A stretch of 64,000 bases of DNA, taken from the NCBI GenBank assembly GCA_002197995.1, contig NGZR01000002.1, forward strand, positions 2,170,001-2,234,000, written 5' to 3'. The notes beneath the pieces are model-generated. The model saw only the letters and a list, made by a program, of their open reading frames with translations, was not told the origin of the DNA and did no database searches. Source of the stretch: Gaeumannomyces sp. JS-464. Its lineage: Eukaryota > Ascomycota > Sordariomycetes > Magnaporthales > Magnaporthaceae. This document shows, piece by piece, positions 33,623 to 46,919 of the stretch. Numbering within the stretch: position 1 is the stretch's first letter; every line of letters begins with the position of its first letter. The position numbers were made by a program, and so were the translations under genes.

Positions 33623-34847
33623 AGAGAGAGAAAGAAAAAGAAAGTATATTTAACGTTAGCTAGTCGGGATTTACCAGTCCCTACTTCCCAAGGGGCATAT
33701 AACGTGCTAGCGCTACTTAAGCTTAATACGAGGTTATATGTTACTATCGAGGCGGCTAACAAATTAAACCATAAGGTAAGCCAGCTAAAAAAAAAAAATA
33801 AAAAAAAAAAAAAAAATAAAAAAAAAGGCCTACCTAAAACACACGGTTTTTGGGCCGCATTCCGGCGCTCCTTGTTAGTAAGCGGGCAATCGGTAAAAGG
33901 GCGAATAAACGCCGGGGCGCTGTAAGCGCTGCTATTAGTGGTAAAAAAAGCAGTCGGCCGGCAAAGTGCCGGGAAAGTGCAAGGCCGGGTGTAAGCGGAG
34001 GGGATCGTAACGGTCCCCCCTTAAGCCCGGCAAAAAAGAAAGTTCGGGGGCTGAAAAAGTAATTCCAACCTTGTATGCTTTTTATGTGTTTATCGCGTAT
34101 TAACGATACGCTGCGCGGTTTGCCAACGTGGTGCAGGTCGTGCTTTTACGGTTATGCTAGCAAATAAAGCCGCGATAAAACCTTACGCGTGCGATGCCAC
34201 CTATACTTTAATATAACCCGGCGTGATAACAAATAAAAGCGCGAGCGTTAAGCTAATTTTACGCGTGCGTGCTTAAGCAAAAGCCTAAGCAGGCTAATTT
34301 TGCGCCGTGCGTATCGTAAATGCGGTCGACCGAGGAGGAGTCGCGTGTGTGTTCGACCGAAAGGGTCGCGTATATGGCGGGGGACGGCGGCGGCCGGGCC
34401 GGCTATTCGTTCAATGTGTTTTAACTGCCTGCCGGCCTGCAGTCTTTTTGTGCATTTCGGAATCGTTTCGGCTCGGTGCGCAAGGCGAAAGCGAAAAGGA
34501 AGTCGAAAGGCGGTTTAGTAATGCGCGGAGGTTAAAGCACCCCGATTGTCGAAGGTTTTTAGCGCGCGCGAGGCGCGCTTTGGGCGATAAGGTGCAGGCC
34601 TTCCCATTAGCTGGTAATAAGCATCCCGAACTTTTGCCAGCTTACTTTTTCTGCTCTTTTAACCCAGTTGCGTTGCCGACGTCGTTATTAAAAAAAGTCG
34701 GAAAACGCGGTTTAAATAAAGCCAAATGGCCTATTAAAACCTGTTATGCATCCGGCTTATTTTAGTGGCCCGTAATATTAAAATAGCCGGGTTTCCTTAG
34801 CGGCTATTAACAATAGGTCCGATAGGAAGATTTTTTCGGGGGAAGGT
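33623..34847 (+). mobile_element. Unclassified 1.2 kb element, copy B
   Basis: It starts with a purine-rich AGAGAGAGAAAGAAAAAG tract and ends TTTTTTCGGGGGAAGGT, the reverse complement of copy A's head. It is bounded by GCACCTAACGGA (33611-33622) and GCACTTAACGAA (34848-34859), a 12-base duplication with two RIP-type changes; uninterrupted Copia-A1 has a single such sequence. The plus strand has an open frame 34307-34765 that contains CISESFRLGAQGESEKEVE and KHPDCRRFLARARRALGDKV, shared with copy A. An internal A-rich tract (33790-33825) is also shared. No transposase or reverse transcriptase is recognisable. Confidence 0.72.
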
Positions 34848-34859
34848 GCACTTAACGAA

Positions 34860-37800
34860 GGAAACCGACCGACGAAAGCTAACGCACCAACCACGATAAA
34901 ACGCCCGGTGCCTTACGTAATAATGCATCGGCGCTTAATGCATGCCAATAAAAAGGCGGTAATAACGGCTTACCGCGTTACAAGCATTAAAATCAGCTAC
35001 TTTAAAGCATTAAAACATACTTGTAACGGTTATTTGGAAAGCAAAGCGACCCAAATCATCGGTAATCGTTACTTTCACCGCATTACCCGCCTTTTAAGCC
35101 GTATTTATATAAATATATTAACCATTTCGCTTTTTCATACGGCGAATATAATTACGCCGTTTATATTACTAATAAGGCAATTACTTTTGGCTAGGTAATT
35201 TTTGCAATTAGCAAAGCTAGCACGGAAATTTTTACGAAAGTTTATAACTGGATTAGCTATATTAAACTCCAATTAAGCATTAAAATATAAGCAATCCATA
35301 CGGACGGTGGCACGGAATTTAACCCGGAAAAGCTAAAAGCCTATTGTATTACTCGAAGCAAAGCTTGCGAGATTAGCCCGGCGCGATGCCCGGAAATAAA
35401 CAACATCGTTAAACGTGCTAACCGTACTATACTTAACGCGGCTCGCACCGGGATTAACGCTAACGGTTTGCATAAAAAGTACTGGGTATATGCCTTGCAA
35501 ATAGCGAAAAGGGTGCTAAACTACACCCCAAATACAGCTTTTAGCGGTAAGAAAAGCCCGCACGAAGCGTAAGCAAAAGCAATCGGCCTTAACAAAAAGT
35601 ATTACCAACCACTAATCCGTACTTTCCGCATTTAAAGCGCGGTCGCTTAAATGCTAATTAAAAACGGCAAACAAGTTAAAACTAATAAAATGGCTTTTAA
35701 AATAACGAGGGGCCGGCTTATAGGCTGGGAAACCTCCATAACGAAATCCTACTAATTAAGCCGGATGGTACTAATAAGGTTTTCCGTTACCGTAACGCAC
35801 GGATTAACGAGGGCGTTAATAAACGCCGAAAGTCGCCCTATAACTTTGTTAAAAAGGCGATTACCACTAATGCGGTTAACGAAACCGTTATTAAAAACCT
35901 TTACTTTACAATAGGCATTTAGGTTTATAATACTAGCCCAACTACTAATTCCACCGATAGTAACGATAGTAACACCGGTGCAACTAGCGATACTGCCGGC
36001 CCGGAAGTAATAACGATTTATCGCTTGCGGAAAAAACCGGGGAAACCGAAGCGAAAAACGAGGAGCCTGCCGTTACAAAGCTTAAAAAGCCCAAAAAGCC
36101 CGCCGGCCCGGGCATGCTAACATTTAAAAAAACTCCCGAGCTTAGCAATAAGGCGGTTACGGTGCCGCAGCGCCCAAAAAAAGGACTTGCAAAAAGCGGC
36201 CGCCGCCCCCGCCGAGTAACCGGCGACTAAGAGAGCGCTTAACGGCCTTTAAGCATTATAAAGTCCTAATACTAAAAACCTGCAAAAAAGGAAGCCCGCG
36301 GAAGCATTTACAACGGCTCGCTTCGAGCTTAAAAATATTAAAAAAGTGGCGGAAAAGGATCCGGGTAACCCTAAAAGCGCCGGAAACGACGAAAGCTTTT
36401 ACAGCTTTAATACGAATATTAAAGCTGCCGAAAAAACTGCCCGAAAAACGGGTTTTGCATTCGTTAATATCACGTACCCGGATAACGATATCGTTTTGCT
36501 TTAAAAAATCGGCGGCTTTAAAATCCCCGACCTCGCGCTTTTCAGCGTCGCCACGGTGCCGGGAACACCGTATATTCCGGCCTATTACTATAACGCGGTA
36601 AAGCACGAAACCGAGTACGAGCGATATTATAAACTAGCAATGCAAAAGCAAATTAACACGCTGTTTGAAAAAAGCACGTGGGTATTGGAAAAATGCCCCC
36701 GAACGCTAAAGCATTGCCGGGCAAATGGGTATACGTGCTTAAGCTAACGCTTAACGGCGCTTTTAAAAAGATTAAAACGCGTTAAGTCGTTTGCGGCAAT
36801 TACGACGATACTCCGGGCGAGGATAAAGCTGTAACGTACGCGGCAATCGCCTATGCAGCATTTACGAGGGTGTTTTTTGTGCTTATGGCCGTTAACGACC
36901 TTAAATGCCGCCAGTTCGACTTCGTGGCTGCCTATTTTAGCGCCATCGTATTTGGTAACGTTATAATATACGTACAACAATTTTAAAGCATTCCGGTTAA
37001 GCAAAAAGCTACTATTACCGTTTAAAAAAAGCACTTTACGGCTTTCGCAAATCGCTTTTGTAATGGTATTAAACGATTATTCCGGAGCTCGAGGCATTTA
37101 GCTTTAAGCCGATTTATTAAAACGTTTGCCTTTACGCAAAAAGGAAACGGGCGCCATATATTGCTTTACGTGGACGATTTCCAAATTGCCGCTCGTACGG
37201 TTACGGAAATTAAAGCCATCGCTAACGAGGTGGGTAACCGGTTCGAAATAACCGCTTTAAGTAACGCAAAAACGTTCCTCGGTATGCAAATTGTAAAGGA
37301 TCGCCAGCGGAGGACTGTAAGCCTTTACTAACGCGACTATATTAACAAAATTATTACCAAATACGAACGGGAGGACCTTAAAGCAATAAAAACGCTTTAA
37401 CCTTTTGGCTTTATAATGCCGATCATTTGGGACCTTTTCCCGTACGAGGAGGTTTTGCGCTACTAGTCGGAAATAGCGAATATTAGCTATTCGCTGGCAT
37501 TACTCGCCCTAATATCACGTATACCGTAAAAAGGTTGCAAAAGGTTAACGCTAATCCCGGTAACGAGCATTTGGCACTGCTAAAGCACTTTTAGCGCTAC
37601 ATTATTAGTATTAAAAGGTTGCGCTTACTTTTAATAAGCCTATTTACAACGCCGAAGCGATAGGTTTAAAAGCTTACGGAAATGCCTCGTTCGCTAACTG
37701 CTTCCGTACGAGGGCATTTACAAGCGGCGTAATCGTTATGCTACGGGTGGTCCTGTTTATTGGCAATTAAAAAAGTAAACTTTTATAACGACGTTAACGA

Positions 37801-38226
37801 CGGAAACGGAATTCGTTAACCTTTTGCTAACGGGCCGGGCTTTGCTTTAAATTAAAAGCATTTTAAAAAAAACTAAATACCTTTAGCGAGAAACTTTCGT
37901 GGTGCATACGGATAGCGCTAACGCTTAAACGACGGTGTTAAACCCGTTGGAATTAACCCGCACCCGCATAATCGACCTCCGCTACAATGGGTAATCGATG
38001 CTATAAAGCGTTAACTTTTCACCCTTAAGCTAGTTGGCACGGCCAATATAAAAGCGGACGGTTTTACGAAGGGCTTAACGGCGGAAAGATAGGCGAGGTT
38101 TATTGTTTAGCTGGGAATGCAGCAAATGCCGCAGTAAACGGCTTATAAGAAAACCAAAGAAACATTACGAACTTGGAAGGTTACTACGTAAATGCGTGCT
38201 CGTAATGCCTTTAAAACCGTTGCATG
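34860..38226 (+). pseudogene. Copia-A2 pol remnant, downstream of copy B
   Basis: The plus strand contains MHRRLMHANKKAVIT near 34925, the integrase pieces YTDGGTEFNPEKL-like near 35300 and ANRTILNAARTGINANGLH near 35420-35470. Reverse transcriptase segments follow, with LLYVDDFQIAARTV near 37160-37200 that keeps the YVDD catalytic motif. RNase H pieces precede the 3' LTR. Many stops make it non-coding, though some catalytic codons survive better than in Copia-A1. Confidence 0.82.
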
Positions 38227-38238
38227 GCTTACGGGGGG

Positions 38239-38408
38239 TGTTAAAAGTGGCCTAAAGTTACGTGGGTGGCAATTGGTGCTTTACAGCTTTAGGCTTATGC
38301 ATTGGCCCTGGTATTTTGGCTTGCGCGCGTTTTAACCCGCGATTTAGTAAAGTAGCTAAGGAATAATTACCAATCACTTCGGGTGCTTATTATCGCGCAC
38401 TTCCATTA
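38239..38408 (+). repeat. 3' LTR of Copia-A2
   Basis: 170 bases matching the other Copia-A LTRs; ends TCCATTA and is followed by the GCGAG duplication. Confidence 0.9.
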
Positions 38409-38413
38409 GCGAG

Positions 38414-39361
38414 TAAAATTAACGCGGCTTTTAAATAAACATAAAAGGAAGTTCGAAATTACGCGGTTTAATTTGCGGTTTACGAATAAAACATCGCGTT
38501 ATTCCGCGCTACTTATACATTTTTGCCTAATATGCCGGCTTAAGGCGATCCGCTTTAAGCTTATAAGGTTAGCGAAAAACCCCCCTTTTTTCGTACCGTA
38601 ATTAATAAACGTCCTAATAATAAACAACGCGGGGGCTTTTATTTTATACTTAATCCCCACTTTTGAAAAAGCTATAGGTTAAAAAGCCTTTTAATTTTTA
38701 AGGAAAATGCTTAACTTTTCGAAATGGATGGTTAATATTTAACAAAAATTTGTTAATACCTACCGTGCTATTATGGCCCTATTTAAAAACGTCGAGCGGG
38801 ATTTAACGTTTAAAAGTAACTTAGTAAATTTAAAACCCATTACGATAGCATTACTTATAGTTATTATACTTTCGTTTCCATGTATAAAAAGGGATTATTA
38901 GCTTCCGTGGAATAATAGGAAAAGTTTTACCAACGGATTTTTACGAAAAGCTACCTATTCGCCTAGTAAGTTTGGGAAAACGTCGCCGCTTTAGCGGAAT
39001 AACAAGAAATACGCATTTAAACCTTAGCCCATTTTCGAAACGCTACTCGAACGAACCAGGATCGTTTCCAAAAGCTGTAAAAACGATTTACCTCTTTTAA
39101 AAAAAGCGTTAAAAGATGGGCAAAATAAAAGGAAATATAAATCCGAGCCCTTATGGTTAAAAAACACGTTTCTTTTAACGATTTTACCGCCGTAAAAAGG
39201 AAGGTGCTTTTTAAACGGCAGCTCGTTAAAAATACCTTTAAGGAAGTACGACGTATAAAAAGGGAAGGGATTCGTCCCCGCTTTTCCACCATTATATCGG
39301 CGCTATAACGAAACTCGCTACTTTTTACGTCGCAATAAAGGTTACTAATTAACGACCTTAT
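38414..39361 (+). pseudogene. Gypsy 5' internal segment between Copia-A2 and Copia-Y
   Basis: This AT-rich piece belongs to the Gypsy interior by position. It probably covers part of the gag region, but RIP stops hide any clear motif. Confidence 0.5.
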
Positions 39362-39597
39362 TGTTAATCCACGTAATTTAGCGCGTGCATTTAAAAAAAG
39401 CCCACGCTTTGTAAAGCCGCAAGCCTACGGGCCGTGCGCTTTTACGAGCTTACAAAAGGGGATTTTGTAATCCCTTTTTTGTAATTAAATTCCTACATAA
39501 ACATGCATTATTACAAACACCAATTCCAAATTTATAAATTTTTATTCTTTCCTTTTAAGAGATTTCCGTGCTTATAAAAGTACCACTTTTACCAACA
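39362..39597 (+). repeat. 5' LTR of Copia-Y
   Basis: 236 bases, one of four related LTRs in the window; the two in the deleted copy at 51399-53373 lie in opposite orientation. Confidence 0.88.
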
Positions 39598-39989
39598 CTA
39601 ATTAGTATTGCTTAAAAAGGTAACACAAATAAGCAAGGTAAAAGGTTTAACCGTTCGATACCTTTTTTTAAAGCGATTGGGTTAAACGGAAAAGCTTAAA
39701 AGCAAAGGAATTGCATTTCACTGCTCGGTAGCGCGTTACACACGAGTTAATCAAATAATAAAAGCACCTTTTTAAAGCAAGCGATTAAACCTTTGTTTAT
39801 AAAATTTAAACAATTGTAAAAAGGGCGTTACGTAATCCTTTTAAGCACTTTCCTAAAGCAAGCGACTGGACTTTTAAATCGATTACTTAAACGATATTGC
39901 TCGTTAACCCTTACCGATAACATATCCGATACTTTGGAATAACAAGCGGAAAAGCTTAGCAATAAGCAACGTATAATTACAAAAAGCAC

Positions 39990-42900
39990 GTTTTATTATA
40001 CGACCTCCTTAAATTTTTAGCACAAAACATTAACATTCCTTTTTAACAAGCCCTTTTTATAACCTCGGAGGATTACCTAATAAAGTTTTCATTGCTCGCC
40101 GGAATGTATGGATGCTTAAAACACTGCTTTTATACGGAAACACGCATAGCAACAACCATTTAAACGACGTATTCGAGGATTACGAAAGGTGAAAAGCAAC
40201 GCATTTCGAAAACCTCGATTAACGGATCGCTCGAGTTTTCCGCAAGCATTTGGAAAATTATAAAATCCCAGTTCCCGGTCCGCCAAAAGGAAAGCTTAAC
40301 GAAAAACTTATGCAAATTATGCAATAGGAGTTAATTTTTAAAATAACCCTATTAACCGGATCGCAGCCCTTTTTTTCTTAAAATCGCACGAGTTTTAAAC
40401 CAAATAATTATTTAAACGACGCTTTAAATGCCTTTAAAAAACACGCCGCGTTTTTCTTCCAAATGAAATTATAATTAAGCGGGAAATTGGCCGAAATAAA
40501 ATTTAAAAATTATTAAGCCGGCGGTTTAAAAATCCGTTACGCTTTCGAAAATACTTTTTAATTTCCTTTACGAATACGATGCCTATTTCCCCTTTCCATA
40601 AAAACTCGTATTAAAAAGCGCATCGATTTTTTAGCCATCCTTTTATTAAATCGGCGGCTTTTACCATTTAGCTAATCGGCAGTTCCCTAAGCACCCCGGC
40701 CCGCTAATTTGCACTTTTAGCCAGCTAATTTGCAAATCCATAAACGCTTTCGGTTAATTAATTTTTAACTTTGCCAATTTTTAAAACCACCGCTATATTA
40801 GGATCCTATTTCGACCAATATATGCAATAAAAAAATCGCGGAAAATCCATTCCACCGATCGAGGGAGTATAAATTGTAACGATATTACGCTTTCGATACG
40901 AAGCCCCGATACGTGCGAAATCCCGGTATAAGTAACTCCTTTTTAAAAAGGTGTTTAACGCTACTATTAATAAAAGCTTAATAAAAGCATTTTAAAACGC
41001 GTAAAATAAGGAGTACAGCTATTCCGGTAATCCATACGATATTTTAAACGACAAAATTTTATTTTTCGCAACCATATACGAAACTTTCGAAATACCACTT
41101 TTATAGTTTTATGCGATTTTTCTTTTAGCATTTTAAAGCAAAGCTAAAAATAATACATTCGATATATCGGTATTAGCCTTACTTTTCGAAAAATTTATAT
41201 AATTTTTAAAAAGTATTTTAACACCGAAATTAACCGATTATTATACTATACGGATTAAAGCTCGACTATTTTCCAAATAGTCCGTTTAAAAATTGCTAAT
41301 ATAGGCAAATTTAACATGGAAGTTTTGCAAACCCTTTTGGATAAATTACAAGCTTGTTAACGCGCTTTCGGCCCGTTTTACCAAAACGAAAACCAGTTTA
41401 TTGCAAGCATTTTACAAGCAATTTAAAGCGTGCCGGAGCTTAAAACCGTCCTTATAAATCCCAGCCGGATTTTTAAAAGCCTATTTTCCTAATTAAAAAG
41501 CACTTTGCAAATGGAGGAAAACGCACGCACCCCTGGCATTCATTTTATAAAACGGAAGTTTAAAAATTACAAAAATCGTAAAAAGGATAATAAAAGTTGA
41601 AACCGAGCATATAAACCCAAATCTTTCCAATTAAGCCCCCGTTTACGCCTATATATACGCGGTTGTTAAATTTGCAAAAGGCCGGATTGCAAATTAATAC
41701 GCCACTTTTTTAAAAAACAACGACAATTTAAAAAGCAATAAAAAGCATAAAGAAAAGCATAAAACAAACCACGCAAAAGGTACACCCAATTCCTCGCATT
41801 AGTGGAGCTTAAAAGCACCGACGAAAAGGAACAGCCATCTTTTAATTTTAACGATTAAAAAATAAAGGAAAAGGAGGATTATAAAAGCAGCTACTTTATA
41901 ACCTCCGCCACGGCCGCATACTTAATTAAAAAGGCTTTTACTTACCGCATTTATAAGCGTTAAAATTCGGGATTTGGCAAGCTTTATTCCTATATTCCTG
42001 CGAATTAGGTATTAGTTTAATACAAAATCCGAAGCATTAAGTAATAGCAAGGGATTTTTCCGGATACAAGTGCAGCAATAACTTTTACGGCCGGAAAGGA
42101 TTAAATCCACGCATTTTAACGTTATAAGCCAAATCTCGTCGTTAAATATAAATAGGCATAAAAACGCGTGATTTTCGAATTAAAAAAAACTGTTTCCAAT
42201 ACCGGAAAAATCATTATTCCGACTTTAATTAGCCAAATTACGTTTTTTATAATTCCAACTCCGACTTTTTTCCTGCTGTGCTTTGCAAATATGGACGCAT
42301 TGCACGTTTATTTAAATAACACGCGTAACGAGCTTATAAAAGATAACGGTACGCGCGTCCCGATTATAAAAAAGTACGGCCACTTTTGGTTTTTTCTCGA
42401 CGACGTTACCCACGTTACGACGGCAGTTAGCTTTATAACGGAAACAAAAATCGCGGAAGCAGTTTTTTACGAAAGCCGAGCTAAAACGCGTATATAAGCG
42501 TTTTAGGCACCCATTTATCGAAAACTTTGGAACGTTTTAAAGCGTGTAAAGCACGAAGCTAATCGCGACGCTTTCGCAATAATTAATCGAATGTGCCATT
42601 TTTATTAAAAAAAAAGTTTTACATTATAACGCTTTCGATTTAAACTTTAAAACGATATTAATTTTAATTACGAAATAATTACAAACGTATTTTTACGTCG
42701 ATTATAAGCCAATTTTTCACGTAATTAATATAAGTATAGCTTTTAATATTGCAGCGCTTTTTAAAAACATATCGGCAAAAAAAACGTGGGAAGCTTTTAA
42801 ACGGTGCTAAATCGACGTTTATTTAAAGCCTTTTAACGCAATTTTTTACAATGCCGGTACTAATTTCGCCGCGAGCGAATTTTAAACGAAAGCAAAGCTT

Positions 42901-45290
42901 TTTAGGATTATTTGTAAATAGGTCCCAATCGAAACGCATTAGTTAATTGGCAAATTAAAAGATATTACGCCTTTTTACGCCGGGCTTTTAATATTATCCG
43001 ATAAAAATGCCTAATTATGCATTTCGAATTAATGCTTTAAAAAAGCAATAAAAGCCGTAAACGATACGGCCGGCTTCGACGGATTTGTTTTTACATTGCT
43101 CGTTTTTAAAACAATGCTTTAAATTAATAACGAATCGCTATTTTACAAACCTAGGTATAAAAAGCCGTTACAATTAGGAAAGCTATAGCAAAAATCCGGA
43201 TTTTTATACGATAAGCGACGTGTGAAAAAGCACTAGCTGCACGTAATAAACCGAATAAAACGGGTGTTTCCGAGCTTTTTAGCTTTAAAAAGAAAGTTTT
43301 ATATTCCGGGAAAAGGACGAATAGCAAGGCCCGTATAAGGTTTTATCCATAATAAACACGTTAATTACGGTGAAAACGATTAACGGTAACGCGACTTTTA
43401 AAAGCACGGTGGTTAAACCTTATTATAAAAAAAAAAACCTATCGTGCAAAAATCCGAAAAACAGCTAGCACCTTCGATACTTTAAGCCCGAATAGTTAAA
43501 ACGCCGAAAAAAACCCCCGAAAAAAAAGCCGCAAAATAGAAAACAAAAAGCCTTAAAATTAAACAGCCATTTTATTTAAAATTACGGTATTACTTAAGTT
43601 TAATAACAAAGTCGCTTTTAAAAACGCATAACCAATAATTGCAATAAAACGAAGCTTTCGGCAAATGCATATACGACGTTTTTAAACGCTAAAAAGCACT
43701 AATTTTACCAATTAGCGATCCGATTTAAACAAAAAAGCAAAATTACAACTCCCGGTCTACCATTTAAACAGTTAACCTAATAAAAACTAAACGCATTTAT
43801 CGGCGTTAAAATAATTAAGCCGATTATTGGAAAAACTTTTAACGGAACACGATTTTTAAATTACGGATTGTAAACGAGGTAAAAAGGCAAATTTAAACCT
43901 TTTAAAAAATCGAAACTCGTAACTATAAGATATAACGACGAAAAAAAATATAACATTTTTACGCAATTTCCCACGATTATAAAATGCAGTTAACGATTAA
44001 TCCTAACGATCGTACTATCGTTTACGCTTATAAAGTTTAATTTAATAATTCGAAATATTAGCTAAACGTACATAATCGGAATTAAAACTGTAAAAAACGT
44101 TTTTTACGCTTACTTAAAAAGTTGTTAATATGGTTTAAACCGGGCACGTTATTTAAAATAATTAAGCCTTTTTACGATCGCGGAATTAATTGCATTAGTT
44201 CGTTATTTATTAAAAGCATTATAAAAAGCGCTTAAATTGCTAAACGTTAAGCTACGATTTTTATTTGCTTATTTTAAAAAGCGGATAAAGCTTTAAAATC
44301 GTAAGCATAAATAAACGACACTTTAAATTTTAAAAATCCGGACTTTTTAATAAAAGAAAAATTAGCGATTTAAAAAGCAAGCTTTCGTGCAAAACCGAAA
44401 TCGATTTTTAAGCCGGGAAACGAAGCCGATTTTAACGGGTGCAAAATCTAATAGGAAATTATAAGCTCGAAATTCGATAAAAAAAATAAAAAAGGCTCGA
44501 ACTAATAAAAACCGATTTAAAAAGCTTAAGCTATAAATATATCGTTTAAAAAGCTCGAAACGCATATATTAATTCATATGCCAACCGGAAACCGCATTCG
44601 ACTATTTCGTAGCGGCGCAAACTAAAAACCCGGGATAAAAGGACGTGGTTAAACTAAACAAAAAAATTAAATGGCAAATCGACAACGTTAAAAAAGCTGA
44701 AATACGTTTTATTAGATTTGCAAAAAACCAACCTTTACGTTTTCGTAAACGGATTATTCGCAAATAATCCAAACTTAAATTTACAAATCGGGTTCGTAAT
44801 TATATTAGGCAATAAAAAATCCAATAATTAAAAAACCAGCTTTTAGCTAATTGGAAACATTTTACATTAAACGTTAATTAAATGCAAAAAGGTTATAAAA
44901 AGCGTTTTCGCAAATGAAATTTATAAAATGGTTAACGGGTTTAATATAGCCTACGTTTTTAATTTAACGCTTGTAACGATTTTTAAAAAGCTAAATTAAA
45001 AAGCCCCGAAATTAATAATTTGCACCGATAGCTTTTCGTTATATTAATGCTTTGTACAATTAGGTATAATAGCGGAAAAAAGGCTTATAATTGATATTAT
45101 AACATTTAAAAATTTTACAAAAAGCGCGAAATTAACGAGATTCGCTAAATCGCAAAATTAAATAATCCGGCAAACGCGATAATTAAAAATTAGCTAAATA
45201 AGGCTTTGGAAAATTTGGTTACAAGTAATACGATAACGGTACAAATCGAGGGTTAGGTAAAACGCGAAAAACAATAAAAAAAAAAGCGAA
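39990..45290 (+). pseudogene. Copia-Y gag-pol remnant
   Basis: Gag pieces such as ARNVWMLKTLLLYGNTHSNN (near 40090-40150) and PVPGPPKGKLNEKLMQIM (near 40270) match the better-preserved frame in the deleted copy. Integrase-region sequence includes NVLKRVKHEANRDAF (near 42530), NDINFNYEIITNVF (near 42650) and PFNAIFYNAGTNF (near 42830), the pattern of a fungal Copia clade with a divergent integrase. Reverse transcriptase pieces PFKKSKLVTIRYNDEKKYNI and RLILTIVLSF follow near 43900-44030. RNase H-region DVVKLNKKIKWQIDNVKK is near 44650. Stops are dense throughout, with a tail of unassigned sequence up to the 3' LTR. The match is by motif order only. Confidence 0.75.
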
Positions 45291-46677
45291 GGAAAGCAGT
45301 TAAAATCGATTTGTTATAACCTAAAAATGGCTAACGATGTAACTAAAAAAAAACGAAATTACCAAAACGTTAAAACAACCGGAAAACGATTTTACGAACG
45401 ACCATTTTAAGCTTTAGGAAAAACCTTTACCATTGCCGAACATATTACCAGCTTATTTGTCGATATTATTAGCATTTTTATCCTTTTTTCCCTTTTTAAC
45501 CATCTTTTCGTCCTTATTTTCATTATCGTTAAAAGTATTAAACAAACTGTTTTTTGCTTTTAAAAACGCCGTATCGAATATACGCTAAGCGGCAGCGCGG
45601 CCCGCCGTTTTCCGCTTAGCAGCACTTATTTTAATAAAATTAGCGTTAATTTTACCGGCTTATTCCTCCTTTTTAAAAAGGATTATACATTTGGTAATAG
45701 TGCGCTATTTCGCGAAATTTTAAAAATAGCGAAAGCACGGTTAACAAAGCATTAAAGCAGTTAAATAACGAATTAGCTATTATACTTTATTAATAGTAAT
45801 TTCGCGGAAATATTTAATTATAAACTTTTTGGCTAAAGCCATTGCGATTTTAAAACTACCGGTCGTTAGCGCAAAAAATTAGCAAACTAAAGCTTAAAAA
45901 ATTACTTATACCGGTTAGCACGAATAACTAAAAGCATAAAATTAGCAACGGTTACCGGCCGGCTCGGTATTAAAGCACCTAATTTTATCAAATTTGCCGG
46001 TTAAAAGAAAGTTAAGGCAATTTAGGCATAAAAACGATCTTTGTTTGCTTTTTGCAAAGCGCGGGCGAGCAAAAAATTTACCTTTTCCCTTTTTGGCACG
46101 AGTTTTTTTAACGCTATTATTTAGAACCGTTTTAACGCTAATTTAACCTTTTTTAACGGATTTGCCTTTACTAGCTCTTTAAAGCGAGTGGATACTATTG
46201 CGGTAATTAATCGAGCAGTAAAATAATAAAGCAAAAATCGGCAGGTAAGCAGCGGGGATATCGATATTTGTAGTTGTAAAGATTAAATTCCAAATTATAA
46301 CGATTAAAGCTTACGGCTTTTAAAATATCCAAGCCTTTTAAGTTATACTTCCGATTTGCTCCTTTTTATTACACCGATTAACACGCATACGGCCTAATAA
46401 ATCTCTATTAAGTTTATTTATTGCTATTATGCGCATTTAATCCGGTATTACCTAATTTTACGAAAGTTTAACCAAACATTACCCCATTTCCTATTGTTCC
46501 TATTTACAGTTTTTATTTATAGTTTTTACCGATATTTAGCACAATCCTTTTGCCTTTTTTTCCTTTGTTTTTAAAACAGGTTATTAGATCCGGATTTTTT
46601 TTTATTAGTATTATAAAATCCCGGGATTTGGAAAACGAGCATTTACCGATGTACGCGTTTAAAAAAAAAATTACCAG

Positions 46678-46914
46678 TGTTAATCCACGTAATTTAACGC
46701 GTGCATCCAAAAAAGGCCTACGCCTCGTAAAACCGCAAGCTTACGGGCCGTGCGCTTTTACGAGTTTATAAAAGGGGATTTTGTAATCCCTTTCCTGTAA
46801 ATTAAATTTTTACACAAACATGCATTATTATAAACACCAGTTCCAGATTTATAAATTTTTATTCTTTCCTTTTAGGAGATTTTCGTGCTTACAAAAGTAC
46901 TACTCCTATTAACA
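46678..46914 (+). repeat. 3' LTR of Copia-Y
   Basis: 237 bases beginning TGTTAATCCACG, preceded by an A-rich tract AAAAAAAAAATTACCAG that resembles the same position in the deleted copy. Confidence 0.88.
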
Positions 46915-46919
46915 CTTAT

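Larger units (their letters stand above)
31799..38408 (+). mobile_element. Copia-A2, second copy of the Copia-A family
   Basis: LTRs at 31799-31967 and 38239-38408 match those of Copia-A1. GCGAG is repeated exactly on both sides (31794-31798 and 38409-38413). The interior aligns along its length with Copia-A1 except for a 1.2 kb insertion, copy B of the unclassified element, at 33623-34847. A G-rich tract precedes the 3' LTR as in A1. Confidence 0.92.
39362..46914 (+). mobile_element. Copia-Y, a second Copia-type family, full length and RIP-mutated
   Basis: LTRs of 236 and 237 bases (39362-39597 and 46678-46914) begin TGTTAATCCACG and end AACA, with CTTAT on both sides (39357-39361 and 46915-46919). 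The interior of about 7.1 kb holds gag, integrase, reverse transcriptase and RNase H remnants in Copia order. The LTRs share no sequence with Copia-A, so this is a different family. The copy is very AT-rich. Confidence 0.88.
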
